Of a stretch of DNA of 64,000 bases, positions 35,678-46,449 are shown in pieces. The notes beneath the pieces are model-generated. The model was given only the letters and a program-made list of their open reading frames with translations, was not told the origin of the DNA and did no database searches. Location of the stretch: NCBI GenBank assembly GCA_009763385.1, contig CM019824.1, positions 142,855,705-142,919,704 on the forward strand, given 5' to 3'. Every line of letters starts with the position of its first letter. Position 1 is the stretch's first letter. The DNA is from Coix lacryma-jobi var. lacryma-jobi (taxonomy: Eukaryota > Streptophyta > Magnoliopsida > Poales > Poaceae). Made by a program: the position numbers and the translations under genes.

Positions 35678-35726
35678 GTCGCCTTCTGTGGATCTGGAAC
35701 CGGCTAAGGTGGAAGATCCTTAACCT

Positions 35727-35738
35727 GCTCCGATACCA
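35727..35738 (-). other. Sire-B primer binding site
   Basis: TGGTATCGGAGC on the minus strand, two bases from the LTR edge at 35741, identical in type to Sire-A. Confidence 0.88.
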
Positions 35739-35740
35739 AT

Positions 35741-37679
35741 TGAAGGACCAAAAGTGCTACCAGAAAGCGACCAGAGGGGGGGTGAATGGGAGCTTCAAAT
35801 TTCTTTACAGAAACTTGTTGCTACTGTTCTGAGAATCAACCCCAAGAGCAAACCTAGAGCTTGCAAGTGTCCACGACCCTAGATGTAGGGTGGATGCTCC
35901 CAAGAAGCACAGCGAGACACTACACAACTCTAGAAACCCAACGCAAAAGCCAGAATTCAAAACCGACAACGGACGAACAAGCCGCGTACGAAAATGTGTT
36001 GTAGACACAGCATCGGACGCTGGCCTGCGTCCGATGGCTAGGCAACGGACGCATCCGATGCAAATAGGACAGGTCTGGGACCTTACTAGACAGGCATCGG
36101 ACGCTGCTACAGTGAAACCCTAGCGTCTGAAGCTTGACCCCCGGCGCGTCCGATGACAACGGACGCTCCGATGGTCAGTGTCCGATGCTCCTTCAAAAAT
36201 GTTGTTAGATGACACGTGGCATCGGACGCATCCGCTGGTATGAACTCAGCGTCCGATGGTCACGAACAGAGCGTCTGATGCCCCCGATACAGCACAGTTC
36301 TTCCATGGATTCAACTCGATCTCCTCCGAATCAAAAGCTCTAAGGCTTAGACTTGGTATGAGGAGTTCCAAGGAGGTTAGTGAGCTATCCCAAAGAGATC
36401 ATGGCCCGAACCTAACTCCAAATCGGTGAATCAGAAGAATTCGGAGGAAAGGAGCAAAACTTGATCTGAAACACAAATGAACCGATCTACTAGCTCGTGA
36501 GGTTAGAGGTGAATTCCTTCAGTGGAAAGAAGTGCCTCATGATCTAGAACAACTCAGTTTAAACGGAATCGCAAAAGACGCAGCGAGTAGAGAGATCGAT
36601 CACAGGGAAAATCGTGGAGAAAAGCAACCCGCGACGAACAACACCAAAACGCGAATCACAACCACGAATTTGCAACCGTGTGGCTACCACACGCTACGAC
36701 AGTGAGATTACGGTCTCACTTCCTCAAAATCTCACGAACACAGAGGTATGATTGTCTTCTCTGTGGATCTCAGTTGCTACAGTAGGGATGTGGGAGAGCA
36801 GGAAAACCTAGAAGGCAAAATAGCAATGGCTGAGATAGGATGGGCGATGGGTGTCTCCCTCTACTTATCCGAATTCTAATTCCCACTCTACCCCTAACTA
36901 ATTACAGAGCGAACCAGCTAAACCCTAATGTTATTCTGGACCAACTCGTGGTAGGTGGTGATCTGACGGCCACGCCCACACAACTGGTAGCGTTGCCTTG
37001 ACGCAACCTCATCGATTGCCGCCACGTGCCGCCACCGCTCTGCTTGTCCTTTTCCCGAACTTCGCCCCCGGTTTTGAGGCCCAAACCGGGAAACCAGCCT
37101 TCACGACCATCCCTCGGTTTTGAGGCCCAAACTGGGAAACCAGCCGTCCATCGCCTGAGTTTTGTGGCCCAAACTCAGAAACCCGCAGCACCCAGGTTTT
37201 GAGGCCCAAACCTGGAAACCGTCCTCAGCCCGAGTTTTGTGGCCCAAACTCGGAAACCATCGGCGCCTAGGTTTCGAGGCCCAAACCTGGAAACCGTCCA
37301 CTCGGTGGTTTTTCTATGGCTCAACCACCAAACCGAGCCGTCGAGGGGATGCACCGCCCGTGCACCCCGTCCAACGACACGTGTCCCTAGGTCCTTGACC
37401 CGAGCAACACCGCGCCCCGCAAGTCTCCGCTCGTCGCTGTCCCAGGCTGTCAGCCACCACAGCTGATCCTCAGGCCACCGGTCCCTCAGTCCAAGCCTCA
37501 CGTCCGCCCTTCGCCATTCTCGGTCCATCGGCACGACATGTCTCTACTTGACCTTCACCTTGCCTTCGATCACTGTATCTGTGGTCGACACCTGCACAAC
37601 ACAAGCCAAAGAACATGCGCATTATCCCAGTTGACAATCACTCATCACTCGAGACTCGGCATACACCCATGTATCTGCA
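35741..37679 (-). repeat. Sire-B 5' LTR
   Basis: 1939 bp, minus strand; starts TGCAGATACATGG at 37679 and ends GGTCCTTCA at 35741. It has its own hairpin array (37069..37333) and palindrome array (36011..36280) with the half-site ATCGGACGC in place of ACCGGACGC. The pairing LTR is outside the window, so no target duplication can be checked; the base run after it is CCTTG (37680..37684). Confidence 0.9.
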
Positions 37680-38792
37680 CCTTGGCATAAGTTGCAGGTT
37701 CGTCATCGTCTAACAATAACACATCCCCACGCAACTCATGGATTCTTGCCGATCTTCGTGGTTGGGGCGGGGTGTCTGTTGCCATAGGTAGCTCAACTTG
37801 TTCTGCTACATTAGCATCACTCGTGGAGTCAATCCATGTTGGCTCATCCTGAACTTCTTCAAGATACACCTTCTGCCCTCTATTGTCTCTTTTGAGAAAC
37901 TCTTTCTCTAAGAAAACACCATTTTGAGCGACAAACACTTTGCCCTCTGAGCGATTGTAGAAGTAATACCCTAAAGTTTCCTTTGGGTATCCCACGAAAA
38001 AGCACTTGTCCGACTTGGGTGTTAGTTTATCTAATATAAGTCGGTTGACATAAACTTCACAACCCCAAATCTTTAGAAAAGACAAACTGGGACTCTTACC
38101 AGTCCACATCTCATATGGTGTCTTAACTACGGACTTAGACAGTACCCTATTTAATGTGAAAGCGGCTGTTTCTAGAGTGTATCCCCAAAATGATAAAGGA
38201 AGGTGCGACTGGCTCATCATAGACCGAACCATGTCTAACAGAGTTTGGTTACGTCGCTCGGACACGCGTTTCTCTGAGGCGTTCCGGGTGGCGTAAGTTG
38301 TGGAACAATTCCGCAACTCTTAAGATGATTGCTAAATTCATGGTTCAAATATTCGCCTCCACGATCAGATCGCAAGGCCTTAATTTTCTTGCCACATTGA
38401 TTCTCTACCTCATTCTGAAATTCTTTGAACCTTTCAAATGTTTCAGATTTATGCTTCATTAGACAGACATAGCCATATCTGCTAAAATTATCAGTGAAGG
38501 TTATGAAGTATTGAAATCCGCCTCTAGCTGTCGTACTCATTGGTCCACATACATCAGTATGTACAAGTTCCAATAAGTCAGTCGACCTCTCAGGAAAACC
38601 TGTGAAAGGCGACTTGGTCATTTTGCCCAGCAAACAAGCCTCATATGTCTCGTATGATTCAAAATCAAACGAAGTTAGAAACCCATCAGCATGGAGCCTC
38701 TTCATGCGATTCTCACTTATATGACCCAAACGACAATGCCACATATAGGTAGGACTTAACTCATTAAGTCGAGGCCTTTTAGTAGTAATATA
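37680..38792 (-). pseudogene. Ang-1 integrase, broken
   Basis: Minus-strand text: WHCRLGHISENRMKRLH (the His pair), then YEACLLGKMTKSPF in which the first of the two expected Cys is Tyr. Core residues: LVHTDVCGPM and LRSDRGGEYLNHEF; a frame break follows GTPQRN near 38290, after which SERRNQTLLDMVRSMM carries the Glu region. The tail GYYFYNRSEGKVFVAQNGVFLEKEF is typical of the copia Angela group. It is cut at 37680 by Sire-B after EPATYAKVQ. It is not functional. Confidence 0.88.
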
Positions 38793-40081
38793 CACTACGC
38801 CACAATGCTTAACCGCAGCGGGCGATTTTCATTTACCGCAGCGGGCAAAGGCGTCCACTGCGGTGCTAAGGCCACGGTTAATCGTGGCATGTACCGCAGT
38901 GGGCACCCTTGCCCGCTGCGGTAAATGTATTAATCGATTGACCGCAGCGGGCACCTAAAGATGCCCGTCGTGGTTAATCATTTGAAAATTAAAAAATAAA
39001 TGAAAAGCCCTAGACAAACCCGCTAAGCCCATCCACGGGCACGTCGAGCCCATCCGGGGCTGCATCGCCGCCATCGCCGGATCCAGTTGGTCCACCGCCG
39101 GATCTAGCTGCCACGGGGCGGATGCAGACCATCGAGAACCCGAGCCGCCACCAGATCCACGCACACACCGCCGTTGAGGGCCCGCCCGTGGAGGCTGGTG
39201 CGTGCGCCACCATGGTGGCGCCCCACTACTTCCTCCTACGTCGTGGAGGCCACGCGCCCCGCCGTGGAGGTTGGACCCCACCGTGGAGGCCACGTCCTGC
39301 GCCGCCGTGGAGGTGCCCCACTATCTCCTCTTATGTTGTGGAGGTCGCGCCCCGCTCGCCGTGGAGGTTGGACCCCGTCGTTGAGGCCGCACCCCGCGCC
39401 GCCATGGAGACCGCGCCCCGCCCGCCATGGAGGTCGGACCACGTCGTGGAGGGTGCTCCCTGCCCGCCGTGGAGGCTCGCCCAGCCTGTTGTGGAATGAG
39501 GGAGAGAGGGTGAGAGGTAGAGAGAGAGAGATTTGGGGAGCAGCCTGGGAGAGGGAGAGGCTGAGAGGGAGACGAAGTCGGAGTGGAGGTGAGCGGCAGT
39601 GGGGAAGGTGGCGTAGGAGGAGGAGAGAAGTTTGTGCGGCGGCTGAATGAATGAGAGACAAACCCTAGCGAACAAGTATATATAAGACGACTATCGGGCC
39701 TCATCTTGGACTGTTTTGGGCCTTAGTATTTTCCGTGGCGGGCCTTATAGTGTGCTCGCTGCGGTAAATAGATTTACCGCAGCGGGCATCTTAAAATGCC
39801 CGCTGCAGAAAATCAAATGTAAGATGTCCGCTGCGGTAAATTGATTAACCGTAGCGGGCTTCTTAAGATGTCCGCTGCGGTAAATAGCTATTTTCCGCAG
39901 CGGGCATTTTAAGATGCCCGCTGCGGTAAATAGATTTACTGTGGCGGGCAAAAGTTGACCGTCACGGTAAATCAAAATTGCCTGTTGCGGTAAATCATGG
40001 GATTTACCGCAGCGGACAAAAAAAATGACCGCCACAGAGGGTAGAAGTGCAACGCTGCGTAAATTCATTTTTGTAGTAGTA
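38793..40081. mobile_element. CACTA-like non-autonomous DNA transposon inside Ang-1
   Basis: The left end is CACTACGCCACAATG and the right end TTTTTGTAGTAGTA, imperfect inverse of each other. Both ends hold a cluster of about 15 subterminal words of the type TTTACCGCAGCGGGC in both orientations, typical of CACTA elements. The centre (39000..39690) is GC-rich with minus-strand promoter-like sequence. Exact right edge and the 3-bp target copy are uncertain (ATA is possible on both sides). No transposase. Ang-1 protease and integrase frames continue on either side. Confidence 0.7.
39000..39690 (-). other. Promoter-like captured sequence in the CACTA-like element
   Basis: On the minus strand: GGCCCA words near 39700..39725, a TATA-like TTATATATAC near 39677..39686, then GCTAGGGTTT (telo-box AAACCCTA on plus) near 39660, then a CT-rich leader. 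This is the layout of a plant housekeeping promoter. Downstream is a GC-rich tract with repeated CCGTGGAGG words that opens several long frames; I regard these as composition effects. Confidence 0.45.
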
Positions 40082-41383
40082 ATATTACAGATAGACATAG
40101 GTGCATCATCAAGATTTAAAATAAACAACTCATTCACAATGGATGCAAAAGCCACAAACATATCATTCTTAGAGATTACACAACCATTGTCTTTACTCGC
40201 AAATGAATAGTCATCCTTCATCAAACATGAAGGTGACACAATGTTTCGACTTAAACTTGGAACAAAATAACAATTATTCAACTCCAAAATAAATCCTGAT
40301 GGGAGGTGTAGTTGCATCGTCCCGACGTTCAACGCAACAACTCTTGCATTATTGCCCACGCGGAAATCAACCTCCCCTTTTCCAACGCTTCTACCTCTTA
40401 TCATTCCCTGCATCGTATTGCAAATATGAGCAACCAAGCCGGTATTAAATACCCAAGAATTAATATAAGAGTTAGCGAGGAAAATATCTGTAATATAAAC
40501 AGCAAGTGTATGAGCAGCGGGAGTACCTTTACCACCGCCATCCTTCTTCAAGGATGCTAAGTACACCTTGCAATTTCTTTTCCAGTGACATTTCCCCTTA
40601 TAGTGGAAGCACTCAGAATCAGCAGTTGGTCCAGCAGCGTCAGGCGCAGGAGGGTTTGGCTTAGAGATCACATATTTGGCCTTGCCCTTGCCCTTCTTAT
40701 TCTTCCAAAAGTTGCCCTTTCTTTTAAAGTTAGGCTTGTTTTGGATCGCCATCACATGGCTGCTGCCAGCACCTTTCTTGATGTCTGCCTCTGTTGTCTT
40801 AAGCATGCCACATAGCTCATTCAAGCCCCTCTTCGCACCATGCATATGGTAGTTCGAGATGAAGTTCCCATAGCTAGGTGGGAGAGAAGAGAGAATGAAG
40901 TCAGTAGCCAGTTCTGGACCAATTGGGAAGCCTAACTTCTCCAACCTCTGAGTGTAACCAACCATCTTGATCACATGTGGTCCAACTGCTACACTCTCTA
41001 CTAACTTAGTCTCAGCAAGAGACTTAGAAACATTGAACCTTTCAGTTCTAGCCTGAGTCTAGAACATCTCATCTAGCACTACGATCATATCATAGGTTGT
41101 ATGGTTATTATCAAACTGCATCTGCAGATCTGGTTCCATGCTAGCAAGCATCAGGCATCCCACTTCAAGATCAGCATCACATGCTTTCTTGTAAGCGGTT
41201 TTCTCAGTAGCAGGTGCATTATCAACAGGTTCCTCTGGTAGTGGGGTGTCTAGAATATCTTCCTTTTTCTCAGCCCTGAGAATAATTCTCTGGGTTGCGG
41301 ATCCAATCCGCATAGTTTGTTCCAGTCAACTTATCTTTCTCAAGTATTGAACGTAAAGTAAATGGTTGAGGTGCGGGTGCCAT
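40082..41383 (-). pseudogene. Ang-1 gag and protease, broken
   Basis: Start Met at 41383 (minus: MAPAPQPFTLRSILEKDKL), then a frame break near 41310. The frame continues with MIKMVGYTQRLEKLGFPIGPELATDFIL, a classic copia gag block. The zinc knuckle reads CFHYKGKCHWKRNC, with the second Cys changed to Tyr. The protease reads WVFNTGLVAHICN, with the catalytic Asp replaced by Asn. It ends at the CACTA-like insertion after SICNITT. Damage at two catalytic sites and a shift make it a relic. Confidence 0.87.
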
Positions 41384-42714
41384 TTATCTACAACAAAAGT
41401 AAATGCAAAATACTAAGACAAAGTATCCAAGACAGAGTAAATGATATTAAAACTTTAATAAAATTTACTCCCACTAAGATCAATATCCCTCTATTGAATT
41501 TTAGTGATTCAAGACCCAAACTAACAAATCTACTAGTGAGCTTTAGCATCACCGCTACTGGACATGGTAGATCGGTAAGCAACTCTTTGCTAATCATATC
41601 TCATATGACTCTTGTTGTTGGCCAGCATCTCTATGCATGCTCAACTCCTTATGTTTCAAGGTCCCTAACCGTTAGGATGACCTTGTTCAAGCAACCAACC
41701 CTTCTGCAGTAAGTATCCGAAATACGAACCTGCCTGGTCAAGGAAAATTAGTGACACCCTAATTTCATAGGCGCGCCACCGATTGTACAAGACATATGAC
41801 AGTGCAAGGTTTAGGGAAGCATATGACTTGAACATTACTGAGGGATCGTTCTACACTTTCACTACCGCATGTAGATAATAAACATGAATCATACGTGAAA
41901 GTAGAACATAATAAGAGAATAGCATCAACACAGATATGACTTGGTATAGCCTAGTGTCCCTTTGGAGATCTCCATCTCCGCCAATCTATTCACCATGATG
42001 ATCTCCATCTACATGGTACATGCACGCCATCCTCCAGCGATGAATCCACCGAGACTAGCTACAACTAGCGTAATTAATAAAGTAATTACATAGTCGCGTG
42101 TAGGATCATCATAATTTTGGCACGCAGGCCATTACATCAAATGGACAATATATATGTGGCTCTAGCCATATTGTCATAATCACGACATGCAAGTCATGAA
42201 ATAATTACATACATGCATCACATACACATAAGGGCTATACCAGTCATCAATCCCTGCAAAACAGAGTTAAATGTTCCCGACGTCTAATCTTGAATCGCAG
42301 AAAACATAATTTTCCCAGCCCTTTTTCGTAAATCTAAATTCAACGAAACCGGCTAGAGCAGGTGAAAACGGATGTAAAATTTTCAGTATATCGATTTTCA
42401 TTTAAGGATCGTCTCAATCTGAGGTCGTATGCAAAAGTTATGGCCGTTTTACCGAACAACGCTCTTTTGCAGATGTCGCGGTACATCTCATGCACCCGGC
42501 TCTTGACCTAGATTCGATTCGATCAATCTGATTGATCTTCATACTTCCATGATTGGATTTACATGTATCACTTAACTACGATGGTGGAATTCCGACCGGT
42601 AGGAGTAGATCGTTACATGACCAATACGACAAGATCACGAATCAAGATCAGAAATTGATCTACAACTGCGCATATCTTTATATGCACACAACCGAATCTA
42701 TAACGAGACAGTAA
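41384..42714 (-). other. Ang-1 untranslated leader
   Basis: 1.3 kb between gag start and PBS on the minus strand, with no convincing frame. Long leaders are usual in BARE/Angela elements. Confidence 0.7.
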
Positions 42715-42728
42715 CGGCTTTGATACCA
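42715..42728 (-). other. Ang-1 primer binding site
   Basis: TGGTATCAAAGCCG on the minus strand, one base from the LTR edge at 42730; differs from the standard tRNA-Met site TGGTATCAGAGC by one base. Confidence 0.85.
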
Positions 42729-42729
42729 C

Positions 42730-43979
42730 TGAAGGGTTACGAGGATGCTACGCTAGCCAGAAAACAAAATTTTTCGACCTCATAAACCAGGAACGACTGC
42801 TAGTTATAGATCATGGGATTACTACTGGACGCGCAGGTGTAGCGGAAGACGTCTCGGTGTAGACGTGCGCGTCGCAGCGATATCGTGTAGATGTTCACGT
42901 CCGACCTTCACATTTCCACGTGCGATTCGTCCTTGTGCTCCAGATGCAGCACCTCCGAGGTATCCCACACGTACAGGGAGGAAGCGTCACGCCTCCAGAC
43001 TGCTAGGTCTGCGAGGAGCAATTAGGCGCGGGCGTGGGGTGGGCGACGGCTGTCAAAATGACGTGATCAAACCCTGGTCACCCCACCCCTCTATTTATAG
43101 GCGTCCCTAATGAGCCCACCGACCTGGAGGCCCATTAGCAAACCCTAATCCCGGTCGGATTCGAGTCCAACTCGAATCAGGCTTCCAGCCCCTTAAGCAT
43201 GCGACCCTATGGGTTCACGCACACATAGACACGGTCCGAGTACTCCTACTCGCTCGATAGTTGATAGCGGCTTCTAGCAAGACGTGTCAACTCCTATGTA
43301 TATGCAAAGATCATATCTGACGAACCACCACGATCACATATACGTAATTCCCTTGCCACACAATATTTAGTCCAACTCATAGGTTAACACTTAACCTAAG
43401 CACGACCATGCATTTTATGATCCAATCATTTGAGTGGTCCAGTGATATCTCTCTCGCATGGAGAGGGGCAAATCTCATCTTGATCGTCTATGTCTCACAG
43501 CATACTTCCTGACAAACCCGAAGACTATCTTTATAACTACTCTGTTACGAAGTAGCGTTTGATAGTCCCTAAGTGAGTCGATTCATATCTTGAATACATA
43601 CCACAATCTCAGGTCTAAGGACATAACGTACATGATGTGTAAAGAGATAATAAGAAGAACATCTAATGTTGGGTCAGTCCAGCCTCATGTCATACATGTG
43701 CCCACATTATTAGTTTGACGTATCCATGTTTATGACTTGTGAAACATATCCATCAACTAATACATGTGCTGATCTAATATTCATATGTGTCCTCACATGA
43801 ACTCTGATCAGGGACAACTGTTGAATAACCATACAAGTAAAAGAGTTCCATAGACAATTCACATAATTGTCAATCAATACAAGTTGTCTTTAATGGATAT
43901 TCAATGAACATATAATAAATCATAGATACAATAGAAATATCATCATCTCTATGATTACCTCTAAGGCATATTCCCAACA
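42730..43979 (-). repeat. Ang-1 5' LTR
   Basis: 1250 bp, minus strand, from TGTTGGGAATATGCC (43979) to ACCCTTCA (42730). A minus-strand TATA box CTATAAATAG lies at 43091..43100. The outer flank CTGAC (43980..43984) should be one copy of the target duplication; its mate is outside the window. Confidence 0.88.
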
Positions 43980-44500
43980 CTGACATCAATGGAAGCCTGA
44001 GACTGAGTTGAATGACCGAACAGCTCCTCGGCATCCTCACACAGGTCCTCCTCGTTGTCATCTCTGGCCAGCCTGCAAAGCTGCCTCTCTTCGATGCCAT
44101 CAACCTTAATAGTTTTCTCTTTGTAGTCTGGCATCGTCACTCGTCGGCGTCCTAGTTCCTCGACGTCTACACAAAATCAGCAAGCAAAGAAAACAAGTTA
44201 GGGTTAGGATGTTTGACCCTGTTTCCTCAATGGATTAGAATCCAGAGCACCAGAATCGTCATCGATCCGGTTTGGCTGAGGTCGACCGTCAACTGAGAAG
44301 ACAACGAGGACGACAACTGAGAGGACGAGGCTACATCAACGATGCGAGATCAAGAAGATGGGTGTTCGATGTCGTGTCGTGTGCCTGTGTCGGCCACCGG
44401 TGGCTCAAGATGCCACCGAAAGGGGAGAAGAAGAGATCGAGTCATCACAATGCCGATGAGAGCGAGACAGGAGCCGCGACACCCGACTTATATAGCCCTC
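43980..44500 (-). pseudogene. 5' part of a host gene truncated by Ang-1 (unknown protein)
   Basis: On the minus strand: a TATA box TATATAAG at 44488..44495, then a first exon-like CT-rich region. An intron ends at GATTTTGTGTAG (acceptor near 44169), and an open exon reads MPDYKEKTIKVDGIEERQLC RLARDDNEEDLCEDAEELFG in two runs before hitting the Ang-1 LTR at 43979. The acidic, charged product is not recognised. The exon remains open up to the insertion point, so the insertion probably disrupted a real coding exon. The 3' remainder of the gene is outside the window. Alternative: a chance open frame next to a promoter-like region. Confidence 0.45.
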
Positions 44501-44730
44501 CCTCCCATGGTCGAAACCAACAGTCGGATGGAGGGGAGGGGGATCCAATGGCTGAGTCGTGCCGACCCCTTTAGTTGTGTTGTGCCTGGACCGGTACTAT
44601 GGGTCAAGATGGCGGCTCAGGCACGGCTCTACGCGTAGCGGGCTAGGCTGTGCTTAGGCCCTCTTTCATGTCGTGCTCAGACCAACCCGTAGTGTTAGTG
44701 TGTTGTAAAAAACCGTAGTGTTAGGGCGTG

Positions 44731-45300
44731 TTTGGTTGCTCCAGGGCTAAGGAGATCGTAGGAGATAGGTCGAAACCGTTCACTTAATTGTATTTGGTTG
44801 TCTTTGTTGTTAGTCTAGTATGTTACGAGATTGTGTTTGGTTGGGCGCATGCATGAAAGTTTTGAGTCTCTAACACATGGCCCCTTGCACCATATCTGAA
44901 TCGTGGTGTCCTGTATTGCGAGGGAAGTGGAAATTGAGAAGATAGAGTCGTGCGGGATAGAGAAGGACAAATGTATGAAACGAAGCATACAAAACGTGTC
45001 AGGACGACAACTAAACACAACACATGAATCAGAGCATATTGGCAAACTATGCCAAGTTGGTTCGGTTGAGGCAACCAATCACTCCCTCCACATTCAGTTC
45101 CCAAAAATTTTCCAAGATTCCTGGTCACATCGAATCTTTAGACGCATGTATGGAGTATTAAATATAGGTAAAAAACAAACTAATTATACTTTTAGTCTAT
45201 AAATATCAAGGCAAATCTTTTGAGCCTAGTTAGTCCATGTTTGGACAAAGTTTGTCAAATAACAACAAAACTGTTACAGTGTCACTATGCAAATTTTTTT
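44731..45300. repeat. MITE remnants (GTGTTTGGTT type and a panicoid short element)
   Basis: The word TGTTTGGTTG occurs three times (44740, 44793, 44838), as in hAT- or Tourist-like ends. From about 45092 to 45300 the text GTCACATCGAATCTTTAGAC, then GAGCCTAGTTAGTCCATG, belongs to a short repeat that I know as very abundant in panicoid grass genomes. Ends and target copies are not clear. Confidence 0.5.
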
Positions 45301-45631
45301 ACGATCTAATCTTGTGTTGAATGGAAAAATATATCGCACACCCATCATCCTACCACTCGTCGTCGCGCCCTCCACCTTGAAAAACCCTACTCCTGCTTGA
45401 GAGAAAAAGGAAATTTTGCCCTCATGAGGAGTGAGTTACGCTGAAATGCCATCGAGTTTGTGGGCTTGGCCACAATGCCCTTATGAGAGATATCACTCAC
45501 ACTATTTTGTCATTTCACGATCTTTGCAACTTGGGAAAATTTCTGAGCCCATATTTTTACTTGGGTTGACCATTTTGCCCATGCCCCTTTCCCCTTATCC
45601 CTTTTATCTTTCACGGTCGTGACTTCTCGAG

Positions 45632-45936
45632 GGGTCATTTGGGAGAGCTCCACGGAGCAGATTCTCAGCGAGAATCACTCCCTGACTAACAAATGTATTT
45701 TCCAGCGAGAAGTGATTCTTTGCTGATTCTGTGAAGTGATTCTCTAAAATAAACTAGAAGGCTGAGAGCTGAAAAAGTAGCTTCACCTGATTCTTTGAAG
45801 TGATTCTCTATCTTGATTTTGAGAGTTTGGGCTAAAGAATCAAAGAGAATCTACTTTCAGCTACAGAATCACTTCACCAGAGAATCTAGGAGCACAACTA
45901 GAGAATCAGGGAGCACAACTCTCCCAAACAGGCCCT
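45632..45936. mobile_element. MITE, hAT-like
   Basis: Inverted ends GGGTCATTTGGGAGAG and GGGCCTGTTTGGGAGAG (right end inverted), about 305 bp. The interior is full of AGAGAATCA/TGATTCT words. It is inserted at the inner edge of the left arm of the long-TIR element. The target copy is not clear. Confidence 0.6.
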
Positions 45937-46449
45937 GAGTCTCAAGCTTCTCTTCCCTCTCTATTTTCTCTCGCTTAGACTCGAGACCGGCGACACGGCC
46001 GCAACGCCGGACGTCGCCCGCCCCTCGTACAGGAGGCGTGCCTCCTCCTCAGGCCCAGCGCCGCCCAGCGCCTCTAGTAGTCGCGCCTCCCTAGGAGCGC
46101 CGCGGGCCAGGGGCCGCACCTCTGCAGCGGCCAGGCCGCGAATCCACGAAGTCACCGGCATGCCGACGCTGGCAGTCCGTGAGCCGACATCCTCCCCTGA
46201 CAGCTAAGGTGAGGCTTCAAGCTGCCCATATCCTGGATTGATTTGGAGATATCATTAATTTGTAGATCCATGCAACAAAGTATTAACTTAGGATTTTACA
46301 TTGATTCTCTCATGTGCTTATGTCATGGATTGCAATTGGACTGGTCTAGTTACTAGGTATGCATCATTATTCACTCTTTGTTGTAGAAATATTTCTAACT
46401 GCAAATAGTTGTATGGTATGGGTGTGTTTTCTAACTCTTTAATGGTGCG
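45937..46449 (+). pseudogene. Captured gene fragment candidate inside the long-TIR element
   Basis: A CT-rich leader, then GC-rich sequence (45985..46200) very unlike the AT-rich arms, then a possible splice donor at about 46208 and AT-rich intron-like sequence. The open frames there have no family I recognise. Confidence 0.4.

Larger units (their letters stand above)
1..37679 (-). mobile_element. Sire-B: degenerate Sirevirus (Ty1/copia), interrupted twice; 3' end outside window
   Basis: Minus-strand copia element present in three pieces: 1..2822, 10463..12722 and 34345..37679. The pieces follow each other in order against the intact relative Sire-A (15959..28025) when CRM-1 and Tat-NA and one copy of each target duplication are removed. 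Its 5' LTR is 35741..37679; the 3' LTR lies left of base 1. Sirevirus assignment rests on the long gag with two zinc knuckles, the PBS with TGGTATCGGAGC, and palindromic GGACGC/GCGTCC arrays in the LTR. It carries many stops and frameshifts and cannot be autonomous. It is inserted in Ang-1: pol of Ang-1 resumes at 37680. Confidence 0.9.
37680..43979 (-). mobile_element. Ang-1: degenerate Angela/BARE-like Ty1/copia element, cut by Sire-B and by a CACTA-like element
   Basis: Minus-strand element with LTR 42730..43979, PBS 42715..42728, gag-protease 40082..41383 and integrase 37680..38792. The LTR start TGTTGGGAATATGCC is that of the Angela/BARE group, and the integrase text (GYYFYN, VFLEKEFL) also fits. 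RT, RNase H and the 3' LTR lie left of the window, beyond Sire-B. Confidence 0.88.

Noticed and set aside
39122..39704. Several 100- to 160-codon frames on both strands in the CACTA-like element
   Set aside because: They arise from repeated GC-rich CCGTGGAGG words; proteins are Pro/Trp/Arg-biased with no family resemblance.
38793..40081. 9-bp or 12-bp target duplication (Mutator-like) for this element
   Set aside because: TAGTAGTAATAT does occur on both sides, but the host text is itself repetitive there, and the CACTAC end plus subterminal repeats fit CACTA better.
44272..44638. Plus-strand genes of about 100 codons
   Set aside because: They run against a minus-strand TATA box and exon; no homology and no promoter of their own.
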